Part shown: in pieces, positions 25,617 to 33,896 of the stretch
How positions within the stretch are numbered: position 1 is the stretch's first letter
Layout of the letters: the number at the start of each line of letters is the position of its first letter
Origin: Pseudomonadota bacterium
GTDB lineage: Bacteria > Pseudomonadota > Gammaproteobacteria > Pseudomonadales > Azotimanducaceae
Direction of reading: 5' to 3'
DNA: 64,000 bases
Assembly: GCA_027624035.1 (NCBI GenBank)
Contig: JAQBUI010000004.1
Span: forward strand, 48,749-112,748
Notes under the pieces: generated by a model
Told to the model about the DNA's origin: nothing
Database searches by the model: none
What the model saw: the letters and a program-made list of their open reading frames with translations, nothing else
Position numbers and translations under genes: made by a program

Positions 25617-26540
25617 TCAGGCCTTCTTCCGTTTCGGTACCGGCTGGGACTGCTTCTTGTAGGAAAAGGCATCATCGAACCCGCACAGCTTTCTGAACAA
25701 GGCAGGGTCGGCACAATCATCCGCCAGCTTCCTGGGAAACGAACCCTTGATGTCCTCCTGGGAGGTCACCATCAGATGCCGGTAATAATTTGCGATGGAC
25801 AGTCGCATGCCCGGTGTCTGCTTCGGAAATGCGCCATGCCAGGTCGCACCGTGGAAGATGGCGACCGACCCCTTGGGCGCCTCTACCGCAACCGCGTTTT
25901 TGGCGGCCATCGGCTGCATCGGATGTGACCCCTGTCGGTGTGAACCGGGCACGTACGCCAGTGCCCCATTGTCTTTCGTATAGTCCGTCAGCATCCAGTT
26001 GGTATTGGCCGTGAGTGCTGTGCGCCCCCACGGCAGGGGCATACGACCCTGATCACAATGCAGGCCGAGCGACGGTCCGTAGCCATAGTCTCCTTGCCAC
26101 TTGACGAATGAGTTATGGGAACTGAACCGCGTGGCTTCTTTGCCAATCATGTGCCGGATCAGGGCCACCGCGACAGGATTCACGGCGAGGTCCCGGAACA
26201 TCCGGTCTATCCGGCCCAGCTGTTGGATCAGAAACTGAGTCGGCTGGTGATCGTCCGCGGCATCGGACAGTCTCGCAAGGTCCTGGGAGCTCTTTGGAAA
26301 TTCCAGCTCGTCAAGTGGGCCCTTGGTCAGGTCAAAGCGGACGCCGGTCATACTCTCTGCCTCGTCCAGGATCCGCTTGGCCAGCTGATTGATGCGGCGC
26401 AGGCTCACCCCGTGGACTTCCGGGGGAACGATGGTCAGTCCCTCCAGCTCCAGTTCAAGCACATAAGGTTCAAGCCCAAGCTCCCTGATTTCATCCGAAT
26501 AAGTCTGTTTCCTGGGTTCGCTCTTGATCACAGCAGCCAT
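25617..26540 (-). CDS. Phytanoyl-CoA dioxygenase (PhyH) family protein
   Basis: A 307-residue 2OG oxygenase. Metal ligands are His and Asp in GLHCDQGRMPLPWG and a distal His in IFHGATWHGAFPKQTPGMR, with the 2OG-binding Arg following. NTNWMLTDYTKDNGALAYVP is the typical strand before the distal His. The ATG at 26540 is preceded by GGAGAG at seven bases; an ATG five codons earlier lacks a ribosome site. The C-terminus is basic (VPKRKKA). It ends 12 bases from the DUF486 remnant and is divergent from the aldo/keto reductase gene. Confidence 0.88.
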   Translation of the reverse strand: MAAVIKSEPRKQTYSDEIRELGLEPYVLELELEGLTIVPPEVHGVSLRRINQLAKRILDEAESMTGVRFDLTKGPLDELEFPKSSQDLARLSDAADDHQPTQFLIQQLGRIDRMFRDLAVNPVAVALIRHMIGKEATRFSSHNSFVKWQGDYGYGPSLGLHCDQGRMPLPWGRTALTANTNWMLTDYTKDNGALAYVPGSHRQGSHPMQPMAAKNAVAVEAPKGSVAIFHGATWHGAFPKQTPGMRLSIANYYRHLMVTSQEDIKGSFPRKLADDCADPALFRKLCGFDDAFSYKKQSQPVPKRKKA

Positions 26541-26615
26541 CGCTTTTCTCTCCATTGGTCGAGACGTTTTTCAGTTCTTTCGGTCAGTTCTTGCAGTCAG
26601 TTCGTTCAACGTTCA

Positions 26616-26629
26616 ATCAGTGCACTGAT
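26616..26629. promoter_or_regulatory. Perfect 14-base palindrome in a divergent promoter region
   Basis: ATCAGTGCACTGAT is its own reverse complement. It lies in the 294-base gap between the divergent PhyH and aldo/keto reductase genes, close to three direct repeats of TCAGTTC (26571, 26584, 26597). This arrangement looks like a transcription-factor operator region. The regulator is unknown and none is encoded nearby. The rest of the gap has no gene. Confidence 0.4.
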
Positions 26630-26834
26630 CCAGTCGCCTTCAGTCGGTACCATCACAGCATACTCTGATCAGTGTCTCTCTTGAATCCACCCGCAAGGGC
26701 TCCCGAGGGATCAGTTTCGGTCACCGGCCCGCAATGTTAAAGTCGCCAGGTCACCCATCGACGGTTACTTGCCGCCGCAATCCGCCATCAGGCAGCGCTG
26801 GCCAGAGAACCAAAAGGATCATAAGGAATATCTC

Positions 26835-27866
26835 ATGTTGAATACCGTACAACTGGGCAGAAACAGCGGGCTGCGCGTTTCGGAACTGTGCCTTGGCACC
26901 ATGAACTTTGGCCAGCCCGGCCGCGGTCACCAGGGTGACTGGACGCTCGGGATCGATGACGCCCGGCCCATCTTCAAGGCGGCCATCGACCATGGGCTTT
27001 TCTATTTTGATTGCGCGGACACCTACGGCATCGGGGCGAGTGAGGAAGTGGTCGGCGCACTGCTCAAAGAGTTGCTGCCCCGGCAGGACTACGTGCTGGC
27101 GACCAAGGTATCCATGCCGATGGGCCGCGGCGCCAATTCCGGGGGCCTGTCCCGCAAGCACATCATGGAGGGCGTCGATGCCTGCCTGAAGCGCCTCGGG
27201 CACGACTATATCGACCAGCTGGTCATTCACCGCCATCCCCACGGCGTTCCGGGCCAGGTGCAGGCACCCATCGAGGAATCCATGGAGGCTCTGCACGATG
27301 TGGTCAAAGCGGGCAAGGTACTCTACCTCGGCGGCTCGTCAATGTTTGCCTGGCAGTTTGCCGAGCTGCAGATGACCGCGCAGATGCACGGCTGGACCCG
27401 GTTTGTGTCCATGCAGAACCACTACAACCTCATCTATCGTGAAGAAGAGCGGGAAATGAACCCGTACTGCCATCACACTGGCGTGGCGCTGACGCCGTGG
27501 TCTCCGCTCGCCAGAGGGATCCTGGCCGGGGCCTACAAGGGCGGGTTCGACCAGGGCTCCACCAATCGTTCAAAGGGGCGCGACCGAAACAGAACCGAAA
27601 GTCTGTATCGCGGCGAGATGGACTTCGCGATTGCAGACCGGGTGATCGAAATTGCCGAAAAATACGGCAAGTCACCGGCGCAGATCGCCATTGCCTGGAT
27701 GCTGAACAAACCGGAAATCACGGCGCCGGTGGTCGGCGTTTCTAAAATCTCGCAGCTCGATGATCTGGTGGCAGCCGCAGGGATCAGGATTGATGACGCG
27801 GATGTGACGTACCTCGAAGAACTCTATAAACCGGTGGAGAACCTGCTGTCTATTGGTTCTTCCTGA
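26835..27866 (+). CDS. Aldo/keto reductase
   Basis: A 343-residue NADPH-dependent aldo/keto reductase with a TIM barrel. The catalytic tetrad can be placed: Asp and Tyr in FDCADTYG, Lys in LATKV and His in VIHRHP. QNHYNLIYREEEREM and GVALTPWSPLARGILAG are typical of the AKR11/12-like group, and APVVGVSKISQLDDLV is the C-terminal cofactor loop. The ATG at 26835 follows AAGGA; the longer upstream frame is not family-like. A VOC protein gene follows by 15 bases, so they are probably co-transcribed. Confidence 0.9.
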   Translation: MLNTVQLGRNSGLRVSELCLGTMNFGQPGRGHQGDWTLGIDDARPIFKAAIDHGLFYFDCADTYGIGASEEVVGALLKELLPRQDYVLATKVSMPMGRGANSGGLSRKHIMEGVDACLKRLGHDYIDQLVIHRHPHGVPGQVQAPIEESMEALHDVVKAGKVLYLGGSSMFAWQFAELQMTAQMHGWTRFVSMQNHYNLIYREEEREMNPYCHHTGVALTPWSPLARGILAGAYKGGFDQGSTNRSKGRDRNRTESLYRGEMDFAIADRVIEIAEKYGKSPAQIAIAWMLNKPEITAPVVGVSKISQLDDLVAAAGIRIDDADVTYLEELYKPVENLLSIGSS

Positions 27867-27881
27867 CAGGAGGGAAGCAAC

Positions 27882-28247
27882 ATGACCTACAAACTCTATC
27901 TGATCCGGGTGTTTACCCAGAAGTGGGAGGAATCACTGGCCTTCTATCGTGATGTGATCGGCTTTCCGGTGACTTTTTCCGATGCTGACATGGGCTGGGC
28001 CCAGTTTGATCTACAGACAGCCGGCATCGGTCTTGAACGACTCGCGCCGGATGACGACGAGGCTGCGGACCTGGTGGGCCGGTTTGTCGGCGCCTCTATC
28101 GAGGTCGAGAACATCGATGCCGTCTATGCCGAGCTCACTGCCAAAGGTGTTTCCTTTCTCGGGGCGCCAGAGCAACAGCCCTGGGGCGGGAAACTGGCGC
28201 ACTTCAAGGACCCGGACGGCAATGTGATCACTCTGCTCGGGTCCTGA
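27882..28247 (+). CDS. VOC (glyoxalase/bleomycin resistance) family protein
   Basis: A 121-residue vicinal-oxygen-chelate protein with two beta-alpha-beta-beta-beta modules. The opening YLIRVFTQKWEESLAFYRDV and the ending APEQQPWGGKLAHFKDPDGN (with a metal-ligand-like His and the DPDGN turn) are standard. It has a good AGGAGGG ribosome site and follows the aldo/keto reductase gene directly. The reaction is unknown. Confidence 0.85.
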   Translation: MTYKLYLIRVFTQKWEESLAFYRDVIGFPVTFSDADMGWAQFDLQTAGIGLERLAPDDDEAADLVGRFVGASIEVENIDAVYAELTAKGVSFLGAPEQQPWGGKLAHFKDPDGNVITLLGS

Positions 28248-28254
28248 TGGAAAA

Positions 28255-28295
28255 GCAGGTCTTGTGCAGGTCTTTGTGCAGGTCTTGTGCAGGTC
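28255..28295. repeat. Short tandem repeat between convergent genes
   Basis: Four GCAGGTC blocks start at 28255, 28266, 28278 and 28289, in a repeat unit close to TTGTGCAGGTC. They fill the 46 bases between the stops of the VOC and CmcJ-like genes. No clear hairpin was seen. The cluster probably arose by slippage. Confidence 0.6.
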
Positions 28296-29097
28296 AGGTA
28301 AAGAGGCAGGTGGCCCGCAGTTCGATGCTGTAACGTGACGGGTTACCCAGTTCCACCTCCGGGTCCCTGACGGCCGCGTGCGGGGTCCAGAAGGGTTTGC
28401 CCGCCGCATCCAACTCACTGTCGTAGGTACGAAAGGCAATCACTTCATCCCGGGTCATCTCCGGATGAATGTACCAGTGGTGGGTTCGGCCCCGGGGCGC
28501 GATCACTGCCAATGCATCGAAGTTAAAGCCACCACCGGCATAGTTGTTCACCGGGAAGGCGCGGACATCTTCTGCCGGAACTGTCCGGGCATCACAGAAT
28601 GCGAGCGGCAGGTCCATTTTTGGCTCACCCACGTTGCGCCAGAACTGCAGGATGAGCATCCGCCTGGCGGAGCGGACGTCCCCCGCGGTGATCCCCTCCC
28701 GCAACAGGCTTGCCGTGGCGTTCGGGTCGGCGGAGCCAAAGTAGTCACGCATCCGGTCGCCGTAGGTGGAAGCGAAATCCGAGTGTGCGAACCTGATCGG
28801 CCCAAGCTGCTGGTGGATCTTGATCTGCTCAGGATTGCGCAGGATATGTCCGCGCACCAGCGCATGATCGCAGCCCGTCAGGGTCTTGGCGAGTGCGGCG
28901 ATCTCATCGTAGTGGATACGCTCGATTTCCGCCCCATCATTCCAGTCAGTCACCGCGGATTCGTGGCTCATCAGTTCGAAACCACAGGCTTCCCAGCCCG
29001 GGTTGTCGAAGTCACGACCGTTGGCGACTTCGACTGCCACCGGGCCTACTCCATTAGCGCCTGCATAGTTGACCTGGGTGTTCCAGACGGCGCCCAC
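28294..29097 (-). CDS. CmcJ/NvfI-like family oxidoreductase
   Basis: A 267-residue protein resembling the CmcJ/NvfI family of 2OG-related oxygenases (once labelled methyltransferases). Visible phrases are GPIRFAHSDFASTYGDRMRD (His-x-Asp), LQFWRNVGEPKMDLPLAFCDA, HHWYIHPEMTRDEVIAFRTYDS and FWTPHAAVRDP (distal His), ending with an Arg-containing segment. It starts with a GTG that directly follows the TAG of the MaoC gene, so translation is coupled. The family includes tailoring enzymes; the substrate here is unknown. Confidence 0.75.
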   Translation of the reverse strand: MGAVWNTQVNYAGANGVGPVAVEVANGRDFDNPGWEACGFELMSHESAVTDWNDGAEIERIHYDEIAALAKTLTGCDHALVRGHILRNPEQIKIHQQLGPIRFAHSDFASTYGDRMRDYFGSADPNATASLLREGITAGDVRSARRMLILQFWRNVGEPKMDLPLAFCDARTVPAEDVRAFPVNNYAGGGFNFDALAVIAPRGRTHHWYIHPEMTRDEVIAFRTYDSELDAAGKPFWTPHAAVRDPEVELGNPSRYSIELRATCLFT

Positions 29098-29580
29098 CTA
29101 GAACACCATCCGCCCAAGGCTTTCTGCCACACAGGCGGGCTTCTCCTGGCCCTGCACTTCAACCACCAGCTCATTCATGGTTTCGATCATACCACCCTTG
29201 ATTTCCACCCGCTTGAGAGTACCCGTGGTTCTGATTTTCGCACCCACCGGCACCGGCGAGGGAAACCTGACCTTGTCAAAACCGTAGTTAATCGACAGCT
29301 TCTGACCTTTGATCGCGGGCCCGGCTGACGCCGACGCCTGAGCCGCCCGTGGCAGGTGAGACATGATAGACAGTGTCAGGTGGCCATGGGCAATGGGTGT
29401 GCCGAAAGGGCCCTTGTTGGCCCGCTCCACGTCGACATGGATCCATTGATGGTCCATCGTGACCTCGGCGAAATCGTTGATTCGCTGCTGGGTGACTTCA
29501 AACCACTCGGATTGGGACGTCTGCTCGCCAATGCGGGCCGTCATGATTTCATACGCTTTCTGCAACGCTTCGTCAGCCAT
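29098..29580 (-). CDS. MaoC family dehydratase
   Basis: A 160-residue hot-dog-fold (R)-specific enoyl-CoA hydratase-like protein. The hydratase 2 motif is present in the form FAEVTMDHQWIHVDVERANKGPFGTPIAHGH, which carries the catalytic Asp and His. The length matches the single-domain MaoC group. The gene directly precedes the CmcJ-like gene with no gap. An AGGAGAGG site lies before the ATG. Substrate is probably an acyl-CoA. Confidence 0.88.
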   Translation of the reverse strand: MADEALQKAYEIMTARIGEQTSQSEWFEVTQQRINDFAEVTMDHQWIHVDVERANKGPFGTPIAHGHLTLSIMSHLPRAAQASASAGPAIKGQKLSINYGFDKVRFPSPVPVGAKIRTTGTLKRVEIKGGMIETMNELVVEVQGQEKPACVAESLGRMVF

Positions 29581-29616
29581 GTGTTCCTCTCCTGTTTGTC
29601 AAAAATTAGGGTGAAT

Positions 29617-30747
29617 TCACTCTACCACACCTGCCCCGGCCGGTGACACGCTACGCTCCTCGGCATAGAGCTCACGGAGGATTCGCCGCCACTCTCCATA
29701 CTTCTCATTCAGGGACCCATCCAGCTCAATCACCGCGCCTTCAATCCCGGCCGATGTGGGCGTGACCTCGGCGTCGAATGACTCGGTCATCTGGCGCAGG
29801 GCATCACCATTTAGCTTTGAGTCCCGATAGACCTCGTAGACCTGGTCCAGTACCGCCCACGAACGCGGACGCTTTTTCTCTGCGCTATCGACCGCCAGGG
29901 TCTCGTTGCCCAGCAGCAATTCATAGCTGTACGCCCGCCAGTACGTATACGTCTTGCCGACCTCGTGATAGAAGCGCTCATAGGCGGCGTCCACGGTGTC
30001 GATGAAGCCATATTCGGACTCACGAATTCGCTGCACCCGGCGAAACATTGCGTCACCGCGGGCCGGCAGGCCAGACAGCTGTACCAGCCCCCGCTCGCCA
30101 GCTACCAGATAGCCGGAGAAAGCCGTGGGGGCAAGCGCGGTGGCATAGCGCAGGTTGGCCACATCCAGGATTCGGTCCAGTTCAGCGCTCGTCAGTTCGG
30201 CCCTCAACCCGCCGAGGTCATTGGCCGCCTGATGGTAGAGGTCTTCAAAGGGATCGACCCGGTAATCCCACTCGCCCAGGTAACCGTGGTCAGTCGCGTA
30301 ATCATGGTAGACCCGGTCGAGCCAGACCTTGCCCGTGGCATCCCGGGCGATCAGGCGCAGCGCGGTTTCGATGCCATTGGATTCAAGGATCATGCCCTGG
30401 ATCTGCAATTCAGCGGCGGGGTCTTCGTCTGGCAGCACCCGGACCGAGCCCCAGCCACCGGATTCCATCAGGGCATCCTGCAACAGCACCGGCAGATACA
30501 TGGATTCGGCCTTGCGCAGCGCCCCGGTCATCTCCCGGCCCGGTCCGGGGCCGGTGGCGCCGGGGTCAAAAACCTCGATAGAAACATTGATGGCCGGGCC
30601 GGGGTGGTTCCACTTCCGCAACTCGGAAACAAGCGGGTCGCGGTGCGGAATCACCAGAATCGGCGGCTGGCTCACACACGCCGCAAGTGACATGACCAGC
30701 GCCAATACCAGCCAATCGGATGCAGGGATTCCGGCGCGGCCTTTCAT
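29617..30747 (-). CDS. Hypothetical lipoprotein (last gene of a lipoprotein operon)
   Basis: A 376-residue protein with a lipoprotein signal peptide: a hydrophobic stretch and the lipobox LAAC with the lipidated Cys at residue 24. I do not recognise the mature part. It is rich in acidic and aromatic residues (YHDYATDHGYLGEWDYRVDP) with predicted helices and no metal or nucleophile motif that I can see. Its start overlaps the stop of the 245-residue lipoprotein gene by 4 bases (ATGA). Likely an envelope component that works with its three operon partners. Confidence 0.8.
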   Translation of the reverse strand: MKGRAGIPASDWLVLALVMSLAACVSQPPILVIPHRDPLVSELRKWNHPGPAINVSIEVFDPGATGPGPGREMTGALRKAESMYLPVLLQDALMESGGWGSVRVLPDEDPAAELQIQGMILESNGIETALRLIARDATGKVWLDRVYHDYATDHGYLGEWDYRVDPFEDLYHQAANDLGGLRAELTSAELDRILDVANLRYATALAPTAFSGYLVAGERGLVQLSGLPARGDAMFRRVQRIRESEYGFIDTVDAAYERFYHEVGKTYTYWRAYSYELLLGNETLAVDSAEKKRPRSWAVLDQVYEVYRDSKLNGDALRQMTESFDAEVTPTSAGIEGAVIELDGSLNEKYGEWRRILRELYAEERSVSPAGAGVVE

Positions 30748-31481
30748 TGGGTTCTCAATTCATCGGTTCCCATCCGGCAGGTCTTGAGCGTTGTCAGCGT
30801 AAATTCACATTCGTACATCCCCTGGCCTTGCTCGAACGGGGTGTAGACGCGGTTCAGGGTAAACGGCTCTCCGGCATCCTTATGATAAGCGGTGGTCGAG
30901 ACATTCAGCCGATTGCCCCTGGCGGATTGAGTCAGCACATAGCGCATGCTCAGACCTTCCGGCAGCCCGACATCAAACACCAGCTGGTCACCGGACCAAA
31001 AGCAGCGCTCCTGGCCAATGGGCATTGTGGTGGCCAGGTTGCCCTCGGGATCGTCCTCCAGACTGCAGGTGAGCGAGAACTCGTCCTGCCGCTCGATCAC
31101 CACCTCCCGGTCGTTCTGCCTGATCGTGAAGACCGGCGATCTGGAAGCCTTCTCTACAAGCCGCCCGAGCGCCAGCACGCCTTCCGCCAGCCGACCCGGT
31201 TTCTGGTCGCCAAGACTGACCACCGGGCCGATGTTGCGGTTTCGCGCATAGCTTTCGCCCGTCGCCTGCTGCCGGCGCTCGATCGCGAGCGCCTCCATGA
31301 CTTTCCAGCGAATCTTTCGCTCGGAATCCTCACTCAGGCGATAGTCCATCTCCCACGAACCGCTGAAATCCACAGGCTGGCGGACCGCATTTTGTTCTAT
31401 CTGCGGACCAGGGTCGGCAACCGGCGTCGAACAGCCGGTGAGTACAAGCAGGCAGAGCGCAAGGATATATAACTTCAGCAT
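30744..31481 (-). CDS. Hypothetical lipoprotein
   Basis: A 245-residue protein starting MLKLYILALCLLVLTGCS, a signal peptide with a clear lipobox (Cys17). The mature part opens with a lipocalin-like phrase (VDFSGSWEMDYRLSEDSERK) and continues as alternating strands (FTIRQNDREVVIERQDEFSL, LTCSLED). I do not recognise the family. It is the third gene of the operon, 24 bases after the 172-residue lipoprotein gene and overlapping the next gene by 4 bases. Confidence 0.8.
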   Translation of the reverse strand: MLKLYILALCLLVLTGCSTPVADPGPQIEQNAVRQPVDFSGSWEMDYRLSEDSERKIRWKVMEALAIERRQQATGESYARNRNIGPVVSLGDQKPGRLAEGVLALGRLVEKASRSPVFTIRQNDREVVIERQDEFSLTCSLEDDPEGNLATTMPIGQERCFWSGDQLVFDVGLPEGLSMRYVLTQSARGNRLNVSTTAYHKDAGEPFTLNRVYTPFEQGQGMYECEFTLTTLKTCRMGTDELRTQ

Positions 31482-31505
31482 TCTGTTTCCTATACGGTCA
31501 GACGG

Positions 31506-32024
31506 TCATTCGCCGTCGGCTGGCCGACATTGGATGTCGGGCAGGAGCCACCGCCGTTGTGATTCCAGCACTTTCATGGACGGCGCGACTCTGGATTGCG
31601 AGGTTCGGGGAACTTGTCGGCCCGCCAACGACGAGCCTGGCTCTGGCACGCCAAGGGCTTCCAGAACACACTCGCCGGATACCAGCAGCAGTCTGAACCG
31701 GTGGACCTGATCGGTGCGGTAGCCCTGGACCAGCCCGTCAATAGTGCGCAACGGAATCGGCTCAATGACCAGCAGTGACGTTCGGGTCAGGGCATCGGGA
31801 GACAGCATCACCTGATCGCGATCAAGAGCCGTCGCCACAACCCGGGCCAGGACATCACGGCTGGCATCGGTGGGGGCAACGATGATGGCCTCCCGTTCAA
31901 CCGGGCTCGAAGCGCAGCCACCCGCCATCAGGATACACAGAACCAGCCATACGGCGGCGCGACGCGGGCCCTGATTCCCCGCGTACCCTCTGAATCCGGA
32001 TGCCCCCGGCGTCCGCCATGTCAT
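31506..32024 (-). CDS. Hypothetical lipoprotein
   Basis: A 172-residue protein. The start is taken at the ATG at 32024, which overlaps the stop of the S41 protease gene (ATGA); a longer frame upstream would run inside that gene. A signal sequence (AAVWLVLCILMAGGC) with a lipobox Cys lies near residue 37. The mature part is not recognised (EREAIIVAPTDASRDVLARV). It is the second gene of the operon. Confidence 0.72.
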   Translation of the reverse strand: MTWRTPGASGFRGYAGNQGPRRAAVWLVLCILMAGGCASSPVEREAIIVAPTDASRDVLARVVATALDRDQVMLSPDALTRTSLLVIEPIPLRTIDGLVQGYRTDQVHRFRLLLVSGECVLEALGVPEPGSSLAGRQVPRTSQSRVAPSMKVLESQRRWLLPDIQCRPADGE

Positions 32025-33829
32025 TGGGCCTCCCCGAACGGCGTGGCCCGCAGGGTCATGGACTTCAGCCACAGGGGTTTGACGGTGACACCCTCAGAGA
32101 TGAGGCTGCTGGCCCGGCGCGTACCAAAGCCGGTCGCTTCCGGGCAGGTTCCCGTGGCCCGATACTCCAGTGCTGCAGCGAGCCTGAGTTCTTCCGGGTC
32201 TCCTAATGCCCTTGAGTAGTCGTCCGGCACGCTGCAACCGGGCAGGACTGCACCACCAACTGCCCCACCGGGTGAGAATCCGTCAGCGAAATCACCAAAC
32301 CCTCTGGCGTTGACGGATCGAAACTGAATGGTGAAATACGTCGTGCCGCAGTTTTCCAGTGGATAGAACCCGAACGGCTTGCCACAAGTGCTGTTGCCAA
32401 TCTGAATCACTTCTACGTTGACGCCATTCAACCCGTTGATGATGGCCTCACTGGCAGAACAGGTACCGCCACCGGTCAGGACAAACACCCGCGGCAGGCT
32501 GAGTGTGGGTAACGGCACCCCGGCGCCACCGAGAAAACCCACGGCGGTGGATCGAAACCGGGTCGGCAACAGGAAGCCGCCCGTGACCGGGTCAAAGAAC
32601 GGATGCTTGTCGTTGAACTCCAGCTCATAGAAAACCTGGCCTGCCACCGCCGTGCCGCCAATCATGTAGGCCAGTTCGTTGGCGATGGACAAGAAGCCGC
32701 CACCGTTGTAACGAACGTCCAGAATCAGATCAGTCACTTGCTCGTCCCCGAGCAATGTGATCGCATCGATGAGTTTGCTCTCGGCGGTGGCGATGTGATC
32801 GTTGAACTGGAGATAGCCAACCTTGCCGGTGTCCGTTTCGATCGTCGCCACCACCGGAACCGGATCTGTGGTGGTCGCTTGACTCACCATGGTAATGGCA
32901 TGGGGCTCGGCAGCACCAAACGCCTGCACCAGGAAGGTGTGTGACTCGCCGTTGGCAACGGGAAACAGCCCGCTGTTCAGGACATCCGCGTTGCCGCTTG
33001 CGACATTGACGCCATCGACTTCGAGTATCTCGGTGCCCCGCGTGAGGCCCGCTGTGGCTGCTGGCGAATCGGCCTCAATATAGGCCACCAGCGCCTGACG
33101 AGGTGGTGTTGTGCGGACCAGCGTGAAGATTGCACCGTATCCCGACACCACGCCCGACTGGGATAGCTGCCGCCATTCCTCCGAATCATAGGTGAAATGG
33201 AACTGATCCTTCGGCCTGCCGGATGGCGTGAGCGCAAAGGTGCGCATCAGTGAAAAATACGTCAGAGGGTCAGCGTACTCGCCCGGGTCGACATCCACGA
33301 TCTCGTCATACCAGAGGTAGGTGTCGTTGCTCATGGAGCGAATCCAGAAATTCTCGTCGGTCACCGTTCCCTGGGTATCCACGAAGTTCCCGGCGCGTGG
33401 GGTCTCGCACAGCGCATTGAAGTTATCGGCGGGCTCGAAAACGCCCGCTACCCAGCCGGAACCCGTGTCAGTTCCGTCACCGGTATCGGTGCCATCGCCA
33501 GACCCATCACCCGCATCTGTACCATCGCCGCTTCCGTCACCTGTATCAGTCCCATCACCTGCGTCGGTACCATCGCCTGTGTCAGTACCATCACCTGTGT
33601 CGGTGCCATCGCCCGTGTCGGTGCCATCGCCCGTGTCAGTGCCATCGCCTGTGTCCGTGCCGTCTCCAGCACCATCACCTCCGCCATCACCTGCGCCGCC
33701 TCCTGACCCGCCATCACTTCCCACCGGGGCCGGCTGTGGCGCGGGGCTACTTCCCCCGCCGCCGCCACCGCAGCCGGCAAGCACGAATGACATCGAAAGG
33801 CAGAACAGCAGGTTGGTTGCAAGACGCAT
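32021..33829 (-). CDS. S41 family peptidase lipoprotein with Asp-Gly-Thr repeats
   Basis: A 602-residue C-terminal-processing-type (S41) serine protease exported as a lipoprotein: signal peptide with the lipobox LAGC (Cys20), a polyglycine stretch, then a linker of about 11 GDGTDTG-like repeats (residues about 50-125). A PDZ-like segment follows (AYIEADSPAATAGLTRGTEI). The protease domain contains GKVGYLQFNDH, DLILDVRYNGGG and the nucleophile region FVLTGGGTCSASEAIING. The start at 33829 gives a normal signal peptide; the frame is open further up. It heads a four-gene operon of lipoproteins and may act on cell-envelope proteins in the periplasm. Confidence 0.88.
   Translation of the reverse strand: MRLATNLLFCLSMSFVLAGCGGGGGGSSPAPQPAPVGSDGGSGGGAGDGGGDGAGDGTDTGDGTDTGDGTDTGDGTDTGDGTDTGDGTDAGDGTDTGDGSGDGTDAGDGSGDGTDTGDGTDTGSGWVAGVFEPADNFNALCETPRAGNFVDTQGTVTDENFWIRSMSNDTYLWYDEIVDVDPGEYADPLTYFSLMRTFALTPSGRPKDQFHFTYDSEEWRQLSQSGVVSGYGAIFTLVRTTPPRQALVAYIEADSPAATAGLTRGTEILEVDGVNVASGNADVLNSGLFPVANGESHTFLVQAFGAAEPHAITMVSQATTTDPVPVVATIETDTGKVGYLQFNDHIATAESKLIDAITLLGDEQVTDLILDVRYNGGGFLSIANELAYMIGGTAVAGQVFYELEFNDKHPFFDPVTGGFLLPTRFRSTAVGFLGGAGVPLPTLSLPRVFVLTGGGTCSASEAIINGLNGVNVEVIQIGNSTCGKPFGFYPLENCGTTYFTIQFRSVNARGFGDFADGFSPGGAVGGAVLPGCSVPDDYSRALGDPEELRLAAALEYRATGTCPEATGFGTRRASSLISEGVTVKPLWLKSMTLRATPFGEAQ
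33462..33665. repeat. 18-base tandem repeats inside the S41 protease gene
   Basis: Degenerate tandem copies, mostly 18 bases long, encode the GDGTDT linker on the minus strand. Third codon positions vary between copies (GTGTC, GTATC and similar on the plus strand), so the array is not freshly expanded. Copy number could still vary between strains. Confidence 0.75.
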
Positions 33830-33896
33830 CGTTTTCACATCGTTATGGCGGTGTTTGGTATAGTGCGCGGTCGGCAAACCATCAAGCACACTGACT

